This document shows positions 1 to 12,900 of a stretch of DNA of 64,000 nucleotides, piece by piece. Source of the stretch: Asterias amurensis (lineage: Eukaryota; Echinodermata; Asteroidea; Forcipulatida; Asteriidae). Position 1 is the first letter of the stretch, and each line of letters opens with the position of its first letter. The DNA lies in contig NC_092659.1 in the NCBI RefSeq assembly GCF_032118995.1, positions 16,424,177 to 16,488,176 of the forward strand, read 5' to 3'. The position numbers and the translations under genes are program-made. A model generated the notes under the pieces. It did no database searches and was not told the DNA's origin. It saw only the letters and a list, made by a program, of their open reading frames with translations.

Positions 1-290
1 GAGCTCAGTTGGTCGTCGAAGTTGCGAGATAATATTGAAAGAAAAAACACCCTTGTCACACGAAGTTGTGTACTTTCAGATGCTTGATTTCGAGTCCTCA
101 AATTCTAAATCTGAGGTCTCGAAATCAAATTTGTGGAAAATTACTTCTTTTTCGAAAACTACATCACTTCAGAGGGAGCCGTTTCTCACAATGTTTTATA
201 CTATCAACCTCTCCCTATTACTCGTTACCAAGTAAGCTTTTATGCTAATTATTATTCTGAGTAATTACCAATAGTGTCCACTGCCTTTAA
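1..290 (+). mobile_element. TTAA-ended MITE, 5'-truncated by window edge
   Basis: Partial copy of the most abundant element in this window, a non-autonomous inverted-repeat element of about 385 bp. It ends in the terminal inverted repeat AATTACCAATAGTGTCCACT followed by GCCTTTAA. Inside is the diagnostic self-complementary core (GAGTCCTCAAATTC / TCTGAGGTCTCGAAAT) near 100-125. Open frames in it are repeat artefacts. Confidence 0.85.
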
Positions 291-1493
291 ATGATGTTCC
301 ATTATGCCTCCTATTCATACTCGGGCCGTTGTCTCACTTTGAAGGCTATGGTACTCCAAGCCTCAAACACCATTAATACTAGAATACCAATCGTATATGT
401 ATCTAAACATAGTGTTTTGGTTTACCCACTCAACCTACATGGTTTACTATAGGCTGGAGAATTCTGGAGGAATATTTTAGAGGGAAAAAAATGAATTTTG
501 AGGATTTAAAGGGGCCTCTGAAAAATGTGTACCCGTGTTTGAGCACACTCACGGAGCCCTACACTACACCATACTCAATACATTATTGTTGGATCAACAG
601 AAAATTAAGAACGAGTGCATATTCAGTGCACATGGCAATGCGTACGGTAATGGATACAAACCTATGCATAGTATTATGAAGATTTGTTTGTCATCCATGT
701 GCAGCACCCGCCCACTGTATGTAACAGACGGCGGGGTGTACCGAGCCCATTTGCAGGGGATGTTGGACTTCTAGGGTTAAATGCAAACCCACTTGTCAAG
801 CTGCCTTTACATGTTTTCAAATCATTATTCATATTTTGTTGTATACCAAAGTCACCTATAACCCTGGGTTTTAACACAATGCAAACACAGGATGCATTGT
901 ACTTCTTTCACTGTACCACGTTAACCTTTGTGCTTTCCCGTGTAGAGCGGTTTTGGGTCTTTGAGCCATGTCATGTGAACGTATTCGAAATGTGTCAAAT
1001 GATGGCGCCCTTCATGTTTTATGTCCAGTGAGCCTTATATTGGGAGAATTACGACAACTTGTGTTTAGAATTAATTTTTTGGTCCAAAGCTAGAATTGTT
1101 ATTCCCTGAAACCACCTTGAAAGAGTCCCCAGACCATTGACTGACCTCTATGAATAGCAGCTTGATTTCATGGACATACTCGAGACCAAAAATCTCTTGA
1201 ATTGGTGAATTATTCTGTGGAAATTCATTTGCCCTCTCCGTCTCTTTGTCCTAGCTGCGCTATATCATTATCTAATCCAACCATGCTAAAAAAATGTGGC
1301 TGATTATCAGGATAACAGGACTTAAAAAAAAAGTTAATTTCCAATTATACACCGAAACTTGTTAATTATGTGCTAACAATTAACTTGTAAGTCTGCTTTT
1401 ATCTATAGCGACACAATAAGTGTGCCATTTTTGTCATCACCTCTCGTTTGCGATTCATGGTATTCCCTTTTTTCTCCTCTTTCAAATATGTAG
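291..1493. other. Intergenic stretch, nothing recognised
   Basis: AT-rich sequence without a supported exon, RNA gene or clear repeat. Open frames of about 115 codons near 684-1031 lack splice context and recognisable protein motifs, so I read them as chance frames. Confidence 0.5.
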
Positions 1494-1554
1494 GCGTTGC
1501 CAAAATGAGCAGTGAGAAAGGTGCCGCCAAGAAGGATGGGAAACCTGGGAAGCA
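1494..1554 (+). CDS. Candidate small coding exon or uORF exon
   Basis: A pyrimidine-rich acceptor (TTTTTTCTCCTCTTTC...TATGTAG) precedes an ATG at 1505 in a good start context (GCCAAAATGA). The frame reads MSSEKGAAKKDGKPGK and is cut at 1554/1555 by a strong donor, GTAAGG; unspliced, it would stop at 1556. Joined to the scramblase exon at 3910 it would hit a stop soon after the junction in a different frame. It is therefore either a 5'UTR exon carrying an upstream ORF or part of an unrelated transcript. The product is not recognised. Confidence 0.3.
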
Positions 1555-1558
1555 GTAA

Positions 1559-3680
1559 GGGTGATAGCGGTGCCGAGTAGTCTGGGAGCAAGACCTTCTT
1601 AACAACACATCCTGACAGGTTCACAGGCATCGGTACCCGGACTGCAATGTTGGAGACTGTTTCTGAGAGACATGCAAAGATTGTAATAACCTAGCTTGTT
1701 AATCTTATATTGTTGTTATTGTTGTTATTATTGGTTTTGGGGTTTGTTTATTTTCATTTTTTAGGGGGGTGGGGTGGGGGAACCATCTAATGAGGTATTT
1801 TGTGTAAGCTAAATAAATAGTGAGTGTCAACATACAAATTGAAAAGCAACCCAAAACCGTCTTTAAAAGTTTTAATTGGAGATATATGTTTGTGTTAAGC
1901 AAAATAAGAAAGTAGCAATTTTTATACATTGTTTTCTTGCTAGGTAGAAAAGTGCTTTTTCGTGCAATGTTTTCGTGCTACTAAAGCTAATGACAGGTCT
2001 TTTCTGAATAATAATGCAGTTCAGCAATTAATGGGGGACTTAGTGTTGATAGTTAATGGTAGCACAGACTTACCCGGTAAATGAGCTGTTGCCAGATATA
2101 AATTCCAAACACGGGAACTGTTTAAAATGTGCTTACACTATTATACGAGAAAAATGGACTAACGTGTTAAGTCTGCTGCCAGCGTCAAATTAAGTGTGCT
2201 CCAGGCTCTGGTCTCCGTACCTCCATTAGTTTTTAGAGTGTAAAGGTCATGACACACGAGGTAATTAACAGTCAACCAGCTATAAAAAGAGAATGCGTTC
2301 ACAATTGATTGTTCACATTTTTTCTTGGGGACGTAAGGCATTATTTCCAAGACGGCTCGTTATTTTGCTTCCAAAGCGATTGTCCTGTAGCATGCACTAC
2401 AGTTGGTTGCGTCCAATATGCCTGTACAAGTTGCCTCGTGTGTGTAATACAACGCCAAAAGAGAACTGGTAAAGTACACTGGGGTATTACTTTGTGGTAC
2501 ACAAGTAGTTTTTCCAAACTATTAAACCATGATAAACTTCCGGGAAGGGGTTGAGGCTCATGATATGGTGATAATTAAGGGTTAGATCGGGATTATGATA
2601 TTTACTTTGATCGGAATTCAGTTATTAAATGACCTTAAAAGTCAACGAAGCCTTGTTGTAAATCGTTAGTTTGTTTTTGTGCTAAAAATGTTTTCAAAGG
2701 ATTATAGTCCTATCTGGATCAGGTCGACACCGTCCCCTTATCTTGTCGGTCTTCCCTTTTTGATCAGCATTTTCAATTCCCCTAAATCCTCCCTCTTTTA
2801 TGTCAATGCACCAAAATAGGAAGAACTAGGTATAAACCGTTTCCATAGATTTAAATTGCAAAGATTGCAATTTGCCATGGACACTACCCCTCTGTCCGTG
2901 AGAAGTTAGGGGGGGATATCGCGCTTTTTTGCAGGGGGCGGATGGTGACGTGACGCTGTATAAAGAGAGCCCTGTTCGATTAGGGTGCATGGTCCCCCTT
3001 GCTCAAAGCGGAAAACACCTCCCAAGAATAATGTGTTTCCATCATTTATGAGTAAGTTCCTCATTGTGCACGATCATGACTACCCAAAATGTGGGTAACA
3101 TTGGCGCGTGTGTGCAATGTGTCTATAAATTCACCCAAACCTAATAGTGTCATAGTGTCGTGTTCAACACCATACCTCAAAATGGCCAAATTGCGTTTGC
3201 CTCCCAATAGTTTCTGTACGCACGTGCGGCCATGTAATGCGCTTTACGCCATTTGTTCCTCTTTGCACTTGTTAGCAATGGCCAATCAGGAGAACACAAC
3301 AACCCGTTAATAGGCCTCACCTGTTGCTAGCTCTTAGGGGACACTCGCTTCATCTTTTCGGCAATACTCATTTTGGTCAAACTTAATAATGATCTTGAAC
3401 GATGGCCCCTATAAAGTATAAAGCCAAATCATAGAAAATCTTGTATAAATGAAAAAGTGCCAAGTGCGCGATTTTAAGTAATACCTAAAGCCCATGATTG
3501 CATTCTGGTGCTTTTATCCCGTAGTAGAAGATTTGATTTGAATATTCATGTATCCAACGCGATTCCAACCAATCAGATTGGTACGGCCATGCACCCCTTT
3601 TGGAGAAAGAATTAGCCTTTAAAAGTTTGTAATGGAAGGTTACTACGCAAGAGGGCGCTGTTTCAGACGCCACTATATTA
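1559..3680. other. Intergenic stretch, nothing firm
   Basis: No supported gene. There is a G-rich tract near 1765-1780 and a short fragment near 2163-2176 (AAGTCTGCTGCCAGCG) resembling the ends of the foldback elements at 11286 and 35241. The rest appears unique by eye. Confidence 0.4.
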
Positions 3681-3689
3681 TTGGCTTCA

Positions 3690-3785
3690 GTCGGATAAAA
3701 AGCACGATGGCAGACTTGAAACCAAGTCTATCTTCACTTCATCTGTATATACATTCACACGAATACAAACGTTATTTTTATAAGT
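3690..3785 (+). promoter_or_regulatory. Possible promoter/first exon of the scramblase gene
   Basis: A TATA-like GGATAAAAAG near 3693-3702 precedes about 80 bp that ends in a donor GTAAGT at about 3782. The next acceptor is that of the first coding exon, whose polypyrimidine tract ends TTTGTTTTCAG just before 3894. A non-coding first exon here would fit, but a short ATG frame (MADLKPSLSS...) sits inside, and no transcript evidence is available. Confidence 0.25.
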
Positions 3786-3919
3786 AAGTAAAGTTTGCAG
3801 TGATGTGTAAAAATGTCCTTGTGAGTAGTGGTGGCTCTGCAATAAAGGAAGGACCTGTTATTTTATCTGAAAAATAATTTATTTGTTTTCAGCTTTGAAA
3901 AGACTGAACAACGCAGAAC

Positions 3920-6900
3920 ATGTTGGGCACCGTGACTGAACAGCCTCGTCCGTCACCGCCGGAGTCGACCGAATTGCACCGGATGGATGCGGAGCCGGGC
4001 CGTGGATACGAGGGTTTGGACGGCGGGAGAAACGACTTGATTCACGCTGATCTGGGGGTTTTGAAACACACTGATCGAGTGAATGTACAGCAAACTGTGG
4101 AAAGTGTTGGTAAGCTCTTCAATTTCATTATTGGAAACTGCAATGTATATCAGTGTAGTCATACATTTAGGCCGGCCATAGCCATTTGAAATTTCAGGCA
4201 CTTGAAAAGTTATAAAGATTGATTTCGTAAGCAAAATAGTGTTACGGCAATAAAAGCCAATACCTTAGTTTTGGTTAACGATAAGTTTTATGTTTTATTC
4301 TCTTCTGTTTTGAGATTGTGTTTATTTCTTGAAAAGGGTGCAACTTTCTGAATCTGATATTGATTTCACGCAATATATGCAACATACATTATTATGAAGA
4401 ACAAAGAAATTAAGGATTTGTTTAATAAACTAAATAAAATAAAAGAGTGTATTATTTTGTTACGCTCTTTTCAAAAAAAAAAGTTATTTGTGACTGCTCA
4501 CATAAATCGATAAACTTTACAAACTTCTCTCATAAATTATTTTCTCAATAATTATCAAAATCATTACTTTGTCTTTTGTAATTTCTATCCGTATTTTGTT
4601 TTAGAGTCAACCTTTGTTTGACTCGATGCAAAAGTAGGCTTTCCACTCGCCGATCATATTTCCATTGTTCTTAGCCACGAGAACAATTGAAATAATTAGG
4701 CCTACCGTTGGATTTGGACGCCGCTCTCGTCTCAAAAGTCTCACATATGCCCTTTGCTCGGCCCCAGCGGCCAGTCTATCCAGGACCGCTGGGATGGGCT
4801 AATCGCTTGCACAGATTCTTGTTCAGGAAGTACGTCATGAGTACAGTGCATAGAAATATGGTGCAGTGTGAGTGTGATGCATGATGGGACTGCGCATTAT
4901 TAAACCAATGACAGTGCATGATACGATAGCCCATCCCAGCGCCTTTGGTTAAAGCAAGGCGCTGGGGACGAGCGAAACATACCCCCGAGTTCAACATTCC
5001 TGAGCTTGGATATTTGTCGTTATAGCGAATCTTGTTTACTTAGCACTTGATACCATTTGTATAAGTGAATAAACTGCGTGTATTTACATTTCCCATTTAA
5101 CAATGATGTACTTGTGTAGTCCGAAAGAGAATACGGCTCACGCCTGGATCCAACTATAAAACCTGCTAAGCAGAAACAAATATTGCTTATAATTATTCTG
5201 CTTGGCAGTATGGGCAGGAAACCGTTACACGTGACATTGTATTTGTTATGGATATTTAAGTTGTTCTAAACATTTTTTGTGCTTATAGCAGCTCCTGTGT
5301 CAGAAAATAGGTCATGTCCGTATCGGCGTCACCTGGGTCAATTCTAAAGTGTACGATTTGTGTTTTTTTGAAAAGTGTGTGATCAATGGGGCTCTAAAGT
5401 TGTCTTAACTAGTTGTAATCATTTATGTTCCTTCAAATAACATTTAAAGGCAGTGGACACTATTGGTAATTGTCAAAGACTACCCTTCATAGTTGATGTA
5501 CCTCAACATATGCATAAAATAACAAACCTGTGAAAATTTGAGCTCAATCGGTCGTCGAAGTTGCGAGATAATAATGAAAGAAGAAAACACCCTTGTCACA
5601 CGAAGTTGTGTGCGTTTAGATGGTTGATTTCGAGACCTCAAGTTCTAAACTTGAGGTCTCGAAATCAAATTCGTGGAAAATTACTTCTTTCTGCAAAACT
5701 ATAGCACTTCAGAGGGAGCCGTTTCTCACAATGTTTTATACCACCAACCTCTCCCCATTACTTATCACCAAGAAAGGTTTTATGCTAATAATTATTTTGA
5801 GTAATTACCAATAGTGTCCACTGCCTTTAAAGACATTCACACATCCTTATAGAAGATATTGTTTTAGTTTAGCAAACTGATGAACGAGGTTCTAAGGGTC
5901 ATAAAATATACTTTTAGTACCCCTTTTTTTGCATTAACGAAAGTCATTTTTCATATATCATTCGTAGGGGCTGGCTGTGACGTCACTAATACGTACATCT
6001 TGACAACAGATAAGGGAGAGCAACTCTTCCTAGCAATTGAAGGTGAGTTCGTAAAGCTATTCTTGGTGAACAATAAGGTCGATTACAATCGACGACCTCA
6101 ATTTACTTTAAACAGAAGAGGGGGCAAGTAATAATTCGGAAAAAAAACTCTACACTCATCGAAAATTTTATTTCCTGAAAAAGATTTGAAGTTCAACTTG
6201 GACATGTGAAATTTAATGGGTGTTTCCCTGGCGTAATAAAACCTACTTTCAAGTAGTTCAAGTTGTTTATAAGATTGACTGTGTAGTCTCAGCCCTTTTG
6301 ACAGTTTTAAAGACTGTACACTATTGGTAGTTGTCAAAGACCAGTCTTTTCACTTGCTGTATCTCATCATGTACATAAAATAACAAACCTGTGAAACTTT
6401 AAGCTTAATTGGTCATCGAAGTTGCGAGTGTTATTGAAAGGAAAAAACCCACCCTTGTCACACGGAATTGTGTGCTTTCTGATGCTTGATTTCGAGACCT
6501 CGAATTCTAAATTTGAGGTCTCGAACACAAATTCGAGGAAAATTACTTCTTTCTCGAAAACTACGTTACTTCAGAGGGAGCCGTTTCTCACAATGTTTTA
6601 TACTATCAACAGCTCCCCATTACTCGTAACCAAGTAGGGTTTTATGCTAATAATTATTTTGAGTAATGGCCAATAGTGCCACTGCCTTTAAGCCAGTTTG
6701 TTTGTGGATACGGTATTTAGTTCTATTAATTGACCGTATTCAAACGCGGAAATCTAGCTGAGTCATAGCCGTCCTGTTATTCATTAGACTTGTAAAAATT
6801 GTAAAGTTTGAAAGTTTGATGAAAGATATTCATGATACTACCGTGTCTTTTATAGAAACGTCATGTTGTTCCCGATTCTGGTGCGGTCCAGCCCGTGCTT

Positions 6901-9900
6901 TCCGCATCTCCCTCCGGAATCATAATGGCGAGGACGTCATTAGGTTCGTCCGTCCAACACGGTGTGATGCTTGCTGCTGCCCGTGTTGCATGATGGAACT
7001 GATGGTACAGACTCCGATCGGTGACGTCATTGGTTACGTCAAACAAACGTAAGAACTTTGACATCGCCCAATCATCCTGGTCTGCCCAAACTTACTTCCA
7101 CGTTGTAACCCTAAACATATTTCCACTTTGCTACCAGAAGTATACCAGTCGTTCGATTGTTTTGATCCTTTATAAATGTATAGATGTGCACAATAAAACT
7201 AACATCTGAAAATTTGATTTTTAAAGGTGGTCGCATTTTGAGATGTCGCCGAAAACCTGGAGCGAATAATAATGTCCACGCGCAGGAACGATAATACCGA
7301 TTTGAGAAGCTCTGCGTCTCCGATTCAAATGTTGGGGCGTGAAAACTAAATTTAAGTAACATTAATTCGAAGTGGATGTGTCTCAAAATGCTTTATACTA
7401 TCATGATCAAACACTGTTGTAGGCTTCTAATCAAAAGTTGTTTTGCAATTAATTTTAAGAGTGATTACCAATCGTATAATGTACGTTCCCTTTATGATAT
7501 AATTTGTTCTTTGATTCCCCACAAACAGTTGGAGTCTGTTTGGTGTTGTGTTGAAGATTGAGGACTCGGATAAGAATCCCTTGATGTCGCTACGTACGTC
7601 TTGCTGTCCTTGCCGATGCTTCAAAGACATGGAAGTACAGGTAACCAAGTCACTAAACATGTTTCCAAACTGAAATATTCTCCACCTTGTCTAATCGTGG
7701 TTGTGTCAGTGATGCGTGGATTTGTATTATCCCAGATTTTAACTGCAAACACCCCGGCCGTGCAAAGCTGATATCGTGAGCTGACAACATATTCTTCCCG
7801 ACTCTGTAGAAAGTTCCCTGAAAGAAAACCAATCTTTCCATGAACATTTGAAAATTTCCCTGTCTTTGTGGAATTTGTACTCAAAATATCTTCCTGATAG
7901 CAACATCCAAATTTGTGCAGTTCTGTATGTACATGTACAAGTTATAAAAGTAGATATGCTATGTAGAGTTGTTGTATTAAAGACCCTGGACACTATTGGT
8001 AGTTGTCAAAGACCAGTCGTCTCACGTGGTGTATCTCAACATATGCATAAAATAACAAACCTGTGAAAATTTGAACTCAATTGGTCGTCGAAGTTGCGAG
8101 ATAATAATGAAAGAAAAAACACCCTTGTCACACGAAGTTGTGTGCTTTCAGATGCTTGATTTTGAGACCTCAAATTCTAAATTTGAGGTCTCGAAATCAA
8201 ATTCGTGGAAAATTACTTCTTTCTTGAAAACTAGGTCACTTTAGAGGGAGCCGTTTCTCACAATGTTTACACTATCATCCTCTCCCAGGTTTTATGCTAA
8301 TAATTATTTTGAGAAATCAACTTGCATCTGAAAGCACACAACTTCGGGTGCAAGGTTTTTTTTCTTTCATTATTATCTCGCAACTTCGACGACCAATTAA
8401 GCTCAAATTTTCACAGGTTTGTTATTTTATGTATATTATGTTGGTTGAGATACACCAAGTGAGAAGACTAGTCTTTGACCATTACCAATAGTGTCCACTG
8501 CCTTTAAAAAGTAAAAAAGACATTTTTTATTTTATTATATTTTCCACATTAAAAATTAATGTCCATTACTCAATAATGCATTGGACGACATCTGACTCAT
8601 TTTCACAGAGTGGGTCACAAATGTGCCTCTTGTATATCGGCAGGTAGAGTGCATCGCCACTGATGGAGTAGGTTTGATTCGCAAGCAGTGGGGATCGAGG
8701 AAACAAGATGTGAACATGGACCATGAAACGTTCAATATTGATTGTGAGTTGATTTTTTTTTTAATGGGATGCACCCGATAAAGAACTTTCTATCACAACG
8801 TCACAGCCCGAGTTTTTGCCAACCGAGGCTGGAAAACTATGGAAAGCCACAAATGCAAAACAAAAACAGATAGCTACTTACTGTTTGTAACACTGTCCCA
8901 CAAATATGCAAACATAGTTTTGAAATTGTTGGAAAGCAAAGCAACCAATAGTGGGAGGTATTTTATGTAATTGAAAGGGTGCAGAAAATGTTGAATTTGG
9001 TTCAAAAAAATATTAAGATGGTTGAGTGTTTAAATAACATTTGGCCGTCCATGCCAACCAGTTCGGTTTGTTTACTCGACAACTCGATATATATGTTGTG
9101 GCTTTATTTTCCTCCCAACTTGAAACTTTTGATGATCATTTTGGATTGTTTTTATTTATTTATTTGTTCTAGTTCCTCCTGGTCTTGATACGAAGAGTAG
9201 AGTCCTCCTGATCGGTGCAGCCTTCCTCATGGTAAAGTAACCAAAATATCGGTTTTATTTTATTGGTACTTACAGATATTGGACACTATTGGTAATTGTC
9301 AAAGACCAGTCTTCTCACTTGGTGAATCTCAACATATGCATAAAATAAAAAAACCTGTGAAAATTTGAGCTCAATCGGTCGTCCAAGTTGCGAGATAATA
9401 CTGAAAGAAAAAACACTCTTGTCACACGAAGTTGTGTGCTTTTAGATGCTTGATTTCGAGAACTCAAGTTCTAAAGTCTGAGGTTTCGAAATCAAATTCG
9501 TAGAAAATTACTTCGTTCTCGAAAACTACGTTACTTCAGAGGGAGCCGTTTCTCACAGTCTATCATACTATCAACAGCTAGCCATTACTCATTACCAAGT
9601 AAGGTTTTATGCTAATAATTATTTTGAGTAATTACCAATAGTGTCCACTGTCTTTAACCAGTTATACAGGAGACAACATCGTGTCCTTAAAACGTAAATT
9701 TCAAAGAACCAGTGTTATTTTTGTAAAACAATAAATCACAGGGAAATTTGTTTAGGAGGCAGGCACAAGAGACAGTCTTGTTGTAACTTACTCACTATCC
9801 ACAGGAACATGATAGGAAAACTGAAAGATGGATCATCTGTTTATGGAGATTGTCTGGGGCTGGTTGACTGCAAGTTGTATAGGGTGGCATGGCATTCGCT

Positions 9901-12900
9901 TTAACTTTAACAGAATGTGAACGTTCATTTATTGTAGTCACTAGTCGCCGCCCTATTTAAAGTGTGAATTCAACACTGTCTTTTAGGAGTGAGTGGTTCT
10001 AACTTTATCCGTGATGACACAAACACAATAACTGCAAACACACTGGAATGTAGATTTTAAATATTTTATTCGCCATAGTCGGCACCTTGGTTTTTATGTA
10101 CAAAGTACAAAGTTTTTTTTTTGTTTTTTTTAATGATTAAATTCTTATTTTGATCTCATTCTGTACAATGATTCCGGTCTAACTTTTTCCAATCAAAAAG
10201 CTGAGAAAATTCAATCCTGTTTTTGGATTTAGCCATTGCTTGAGATGGCATGAAAGTGGTTTGATCGTTTGAGTATAAAAAAAAATTCCAAAACTTTTGA
10301 CTTCTCTCCCAAAGTTGACTGTGGTTTTATACCACCAGTCAGATTATGTTATGTCCAGATTAATAGGTGTTTTTTTTTTTTCATTTTAGTATAAACGAGA
10401 TAAATATTTCATGATGCTGTGTAGAAAACGCTGTTAAAGCTGTCAAGATTTTGACTTTTCCCCAAAAAATTGAATGTGGTTTTACACCAGTCAGATTATG
10501 TCCAGGATTTGTTTATCATTTTAGTATAAACAAGAGAAATAATATTTCATGATGCTGTGTAGAAACCGCTGTGAAAGCTGTCAAGATTTTGACTTTTTTC
10601 CCCCAAATATTGAATGTGGTTTAAACCAGTCAGATTATGTCCAGATTTTGTTTTATCGTTTCGGTATTAAAAAAATCACAGTGTTGTGCGGAAAACGCTG
10701 TAAAACCAGTAACGATTGTGACTTCTTCCTATATTGACTGTGGGTTGTACACAAGTCAATTTTTAAAATTATGTCCAGATTTTGTTTTTGTATAATAATA
10801 ATTGTGACATCGTTTGTTTCAACTTTTAGCCATGAACGTTGAATTAATGTCACATTTTGTTCCCAACCACTCATTAATGAGCGGCAAATTGATACCTAAA
10901 TCGATTGCGATCAATATTAGAGTTCAGAAAGATATCAATTATTAAATAATTCCGAGAGGTTCCCTACTGTCTTGTTCTTCAACTATACTTCTTAAATCCT
11001 TACATGTAACCCTTATCAACAGATGTTTTTGTTGAGTCTTCTGGTTCTTTGTGCATGACTGGTGCTTCTTTCCTAGTTCACCGTTACACCGATAAGATAT
11101 TACAACCGATGGGTCACTCTATACCTTTTTTCCTAAGCTCGAATGCACCTGTGATAAAAATTCAATACATACATCCATACTTCACGGGAACCAGCGAAAA
11201 TGTACAGAGAACAACCTAGTTATGCTTCGACGCGATGAGAGACCGCCCACCAGGGAAACTGATATAAACTCAATCCATGTCCGAATGGGAGACTTTGGAA
11301 CGCTAGGTGGCAGCAGACTTATCAGGTAAATTTCCATTGTCTCCGTCCTTTGAGCATGCTCGCATTTTCAAGGACTCTACCCGATGAGTCTGCCGCCACC
11401 TAGTGTCCCCAAAGTTCCCCAGTGATGTTGGCTAGCTATGGCCAAGTGGCTGAAAAGTCCTATTCTTTAATGTTATCACTGCTGCATTCGGCCATAGCCA
11501 TCCCTGGGGTCGCTGTTTCGGACAGAAGCCCAAGACACTGAAAGCCGTGTGGTTTGAATGTTGCTCTTTAATTTTGTCCGAGTCAGGATAGCAAGCAAGT
11601 TTGTAAAAATTGCATTTCAATTTCGCAACTAAATGCATTTTTGAACACAACAAAACTCGTGCGATGTTATCCTTAACATCACCTCGACCCCAATCATTGC
11701 AAGATCGGAGTTCATCCCCTGACTCCACCAAGTAACCCATTAGAGTTACTAGCAAACCAAACTCAAACTGCGTTAGATTAGGGTAATTATCACCTAAACC
11801 CCAAGTAACGCTAGATAAGAGTTACCATCACCTTAACCAACGTTAGATTAGGGTTATCATCACGTTAACCTCAAGTAACGCTTGTTAAGGACAGTTCCTC
11901 AACCTGAAACGCCATACGATAGCGTTATTGTCACCCCGCCTCAAGTAACGCTAGAAAGAGTTACCATCACCTTAGCCAACGTTAGATTAGGGTTATCATC
12001 ACATAAAGCCCAAGTAACGCTAGAAAGAGTTACCATCACCTTAACCAACGTTAGATTAGGGTTATCATCACATTAACCCCAAGTAACGCTTGTTAAGGAC
12101 ATTTCCTCAACTCGAAACGCCATACGATAGCGTTATCGTCACCCCGCCTCAAGTAACGCTAGATAAGAGTTACCATCACCTTAACCAACGTTAGATTAGG
12201 GTTATCATCACATAAACCCCAAGTAACGCTAGATAAGAGTTACCATCACCTTAACCAACGTTAGATTAGGGTTATCATCACATAAACCCCAAGTAACGCT
12301 TGTTAAGAACTTCTCCTCCACTCGAAACGCCACACGATAGCGTCTTTGTCCCCTGACCTGACGTAACGCTCGATAAGAGTTACCATCACCTTAACCAACG
12401 TTAGATTAGGGTTATCATCACATAAACCCCAAGTAACGCTAGATGAGAGTTATTTCTCAACCTGAATCGCCACACGATAGCGTCATCGTCAACTCGACCC
12501 CAAGAAACACTTGTTAAGAGTTACCATCACCCTAACCAACGTTAGATGAGGGCCATCTTTACACTGGCGCTAGACTCGCCTAAACGGACTAAGAATGCCA
12601 TAAAACCTCGAACCCAAACTGCGTGATCAGAGAGTGATCATCACAAAGTAACACTAGTCCAACTGTGCAAACTTATTTGCACTCAACCCCCTGTACTGCA
12701 TCCCCTTTGACATACAATGTTGTTGCTCACCAAAATGGCAGGTGCAACCAAAACCCTTCTTAAGCTCACCACCACGAAACATACATGCGTTTTTGCATTG
12801 GGGCAGATCTCAAAGAGCTGCTTCTGCACAAACAAAATTGCTAAGCACATGAAGGATTTGCTAAGCAAAGACAGGTTACCAGACATTGTTTCCAGTGGTT

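Noticed and set aside
9785..9865. Possible scramblase exon after TATCCACAG (EHDRKTERW...)
   Set aside because: The phase fits, but the peptide has no resemblance to the family C-terminus.
11023..11058. In-phase terminal exon for the scramblase (MFLLSLLVLCA-stop after TATCAACAG)
   Set aside because: It would extend the hydrophobic helix and the phase fits, but the exon at 27462 restores the conserved DYMFFE end, which is much stronger evidence.
11990..12420. Interstitial telomere (GATTAGGG)
   Set aside because: The motif occurs once per 70-bp unit; there are no consecutive TTAGGG repeats.
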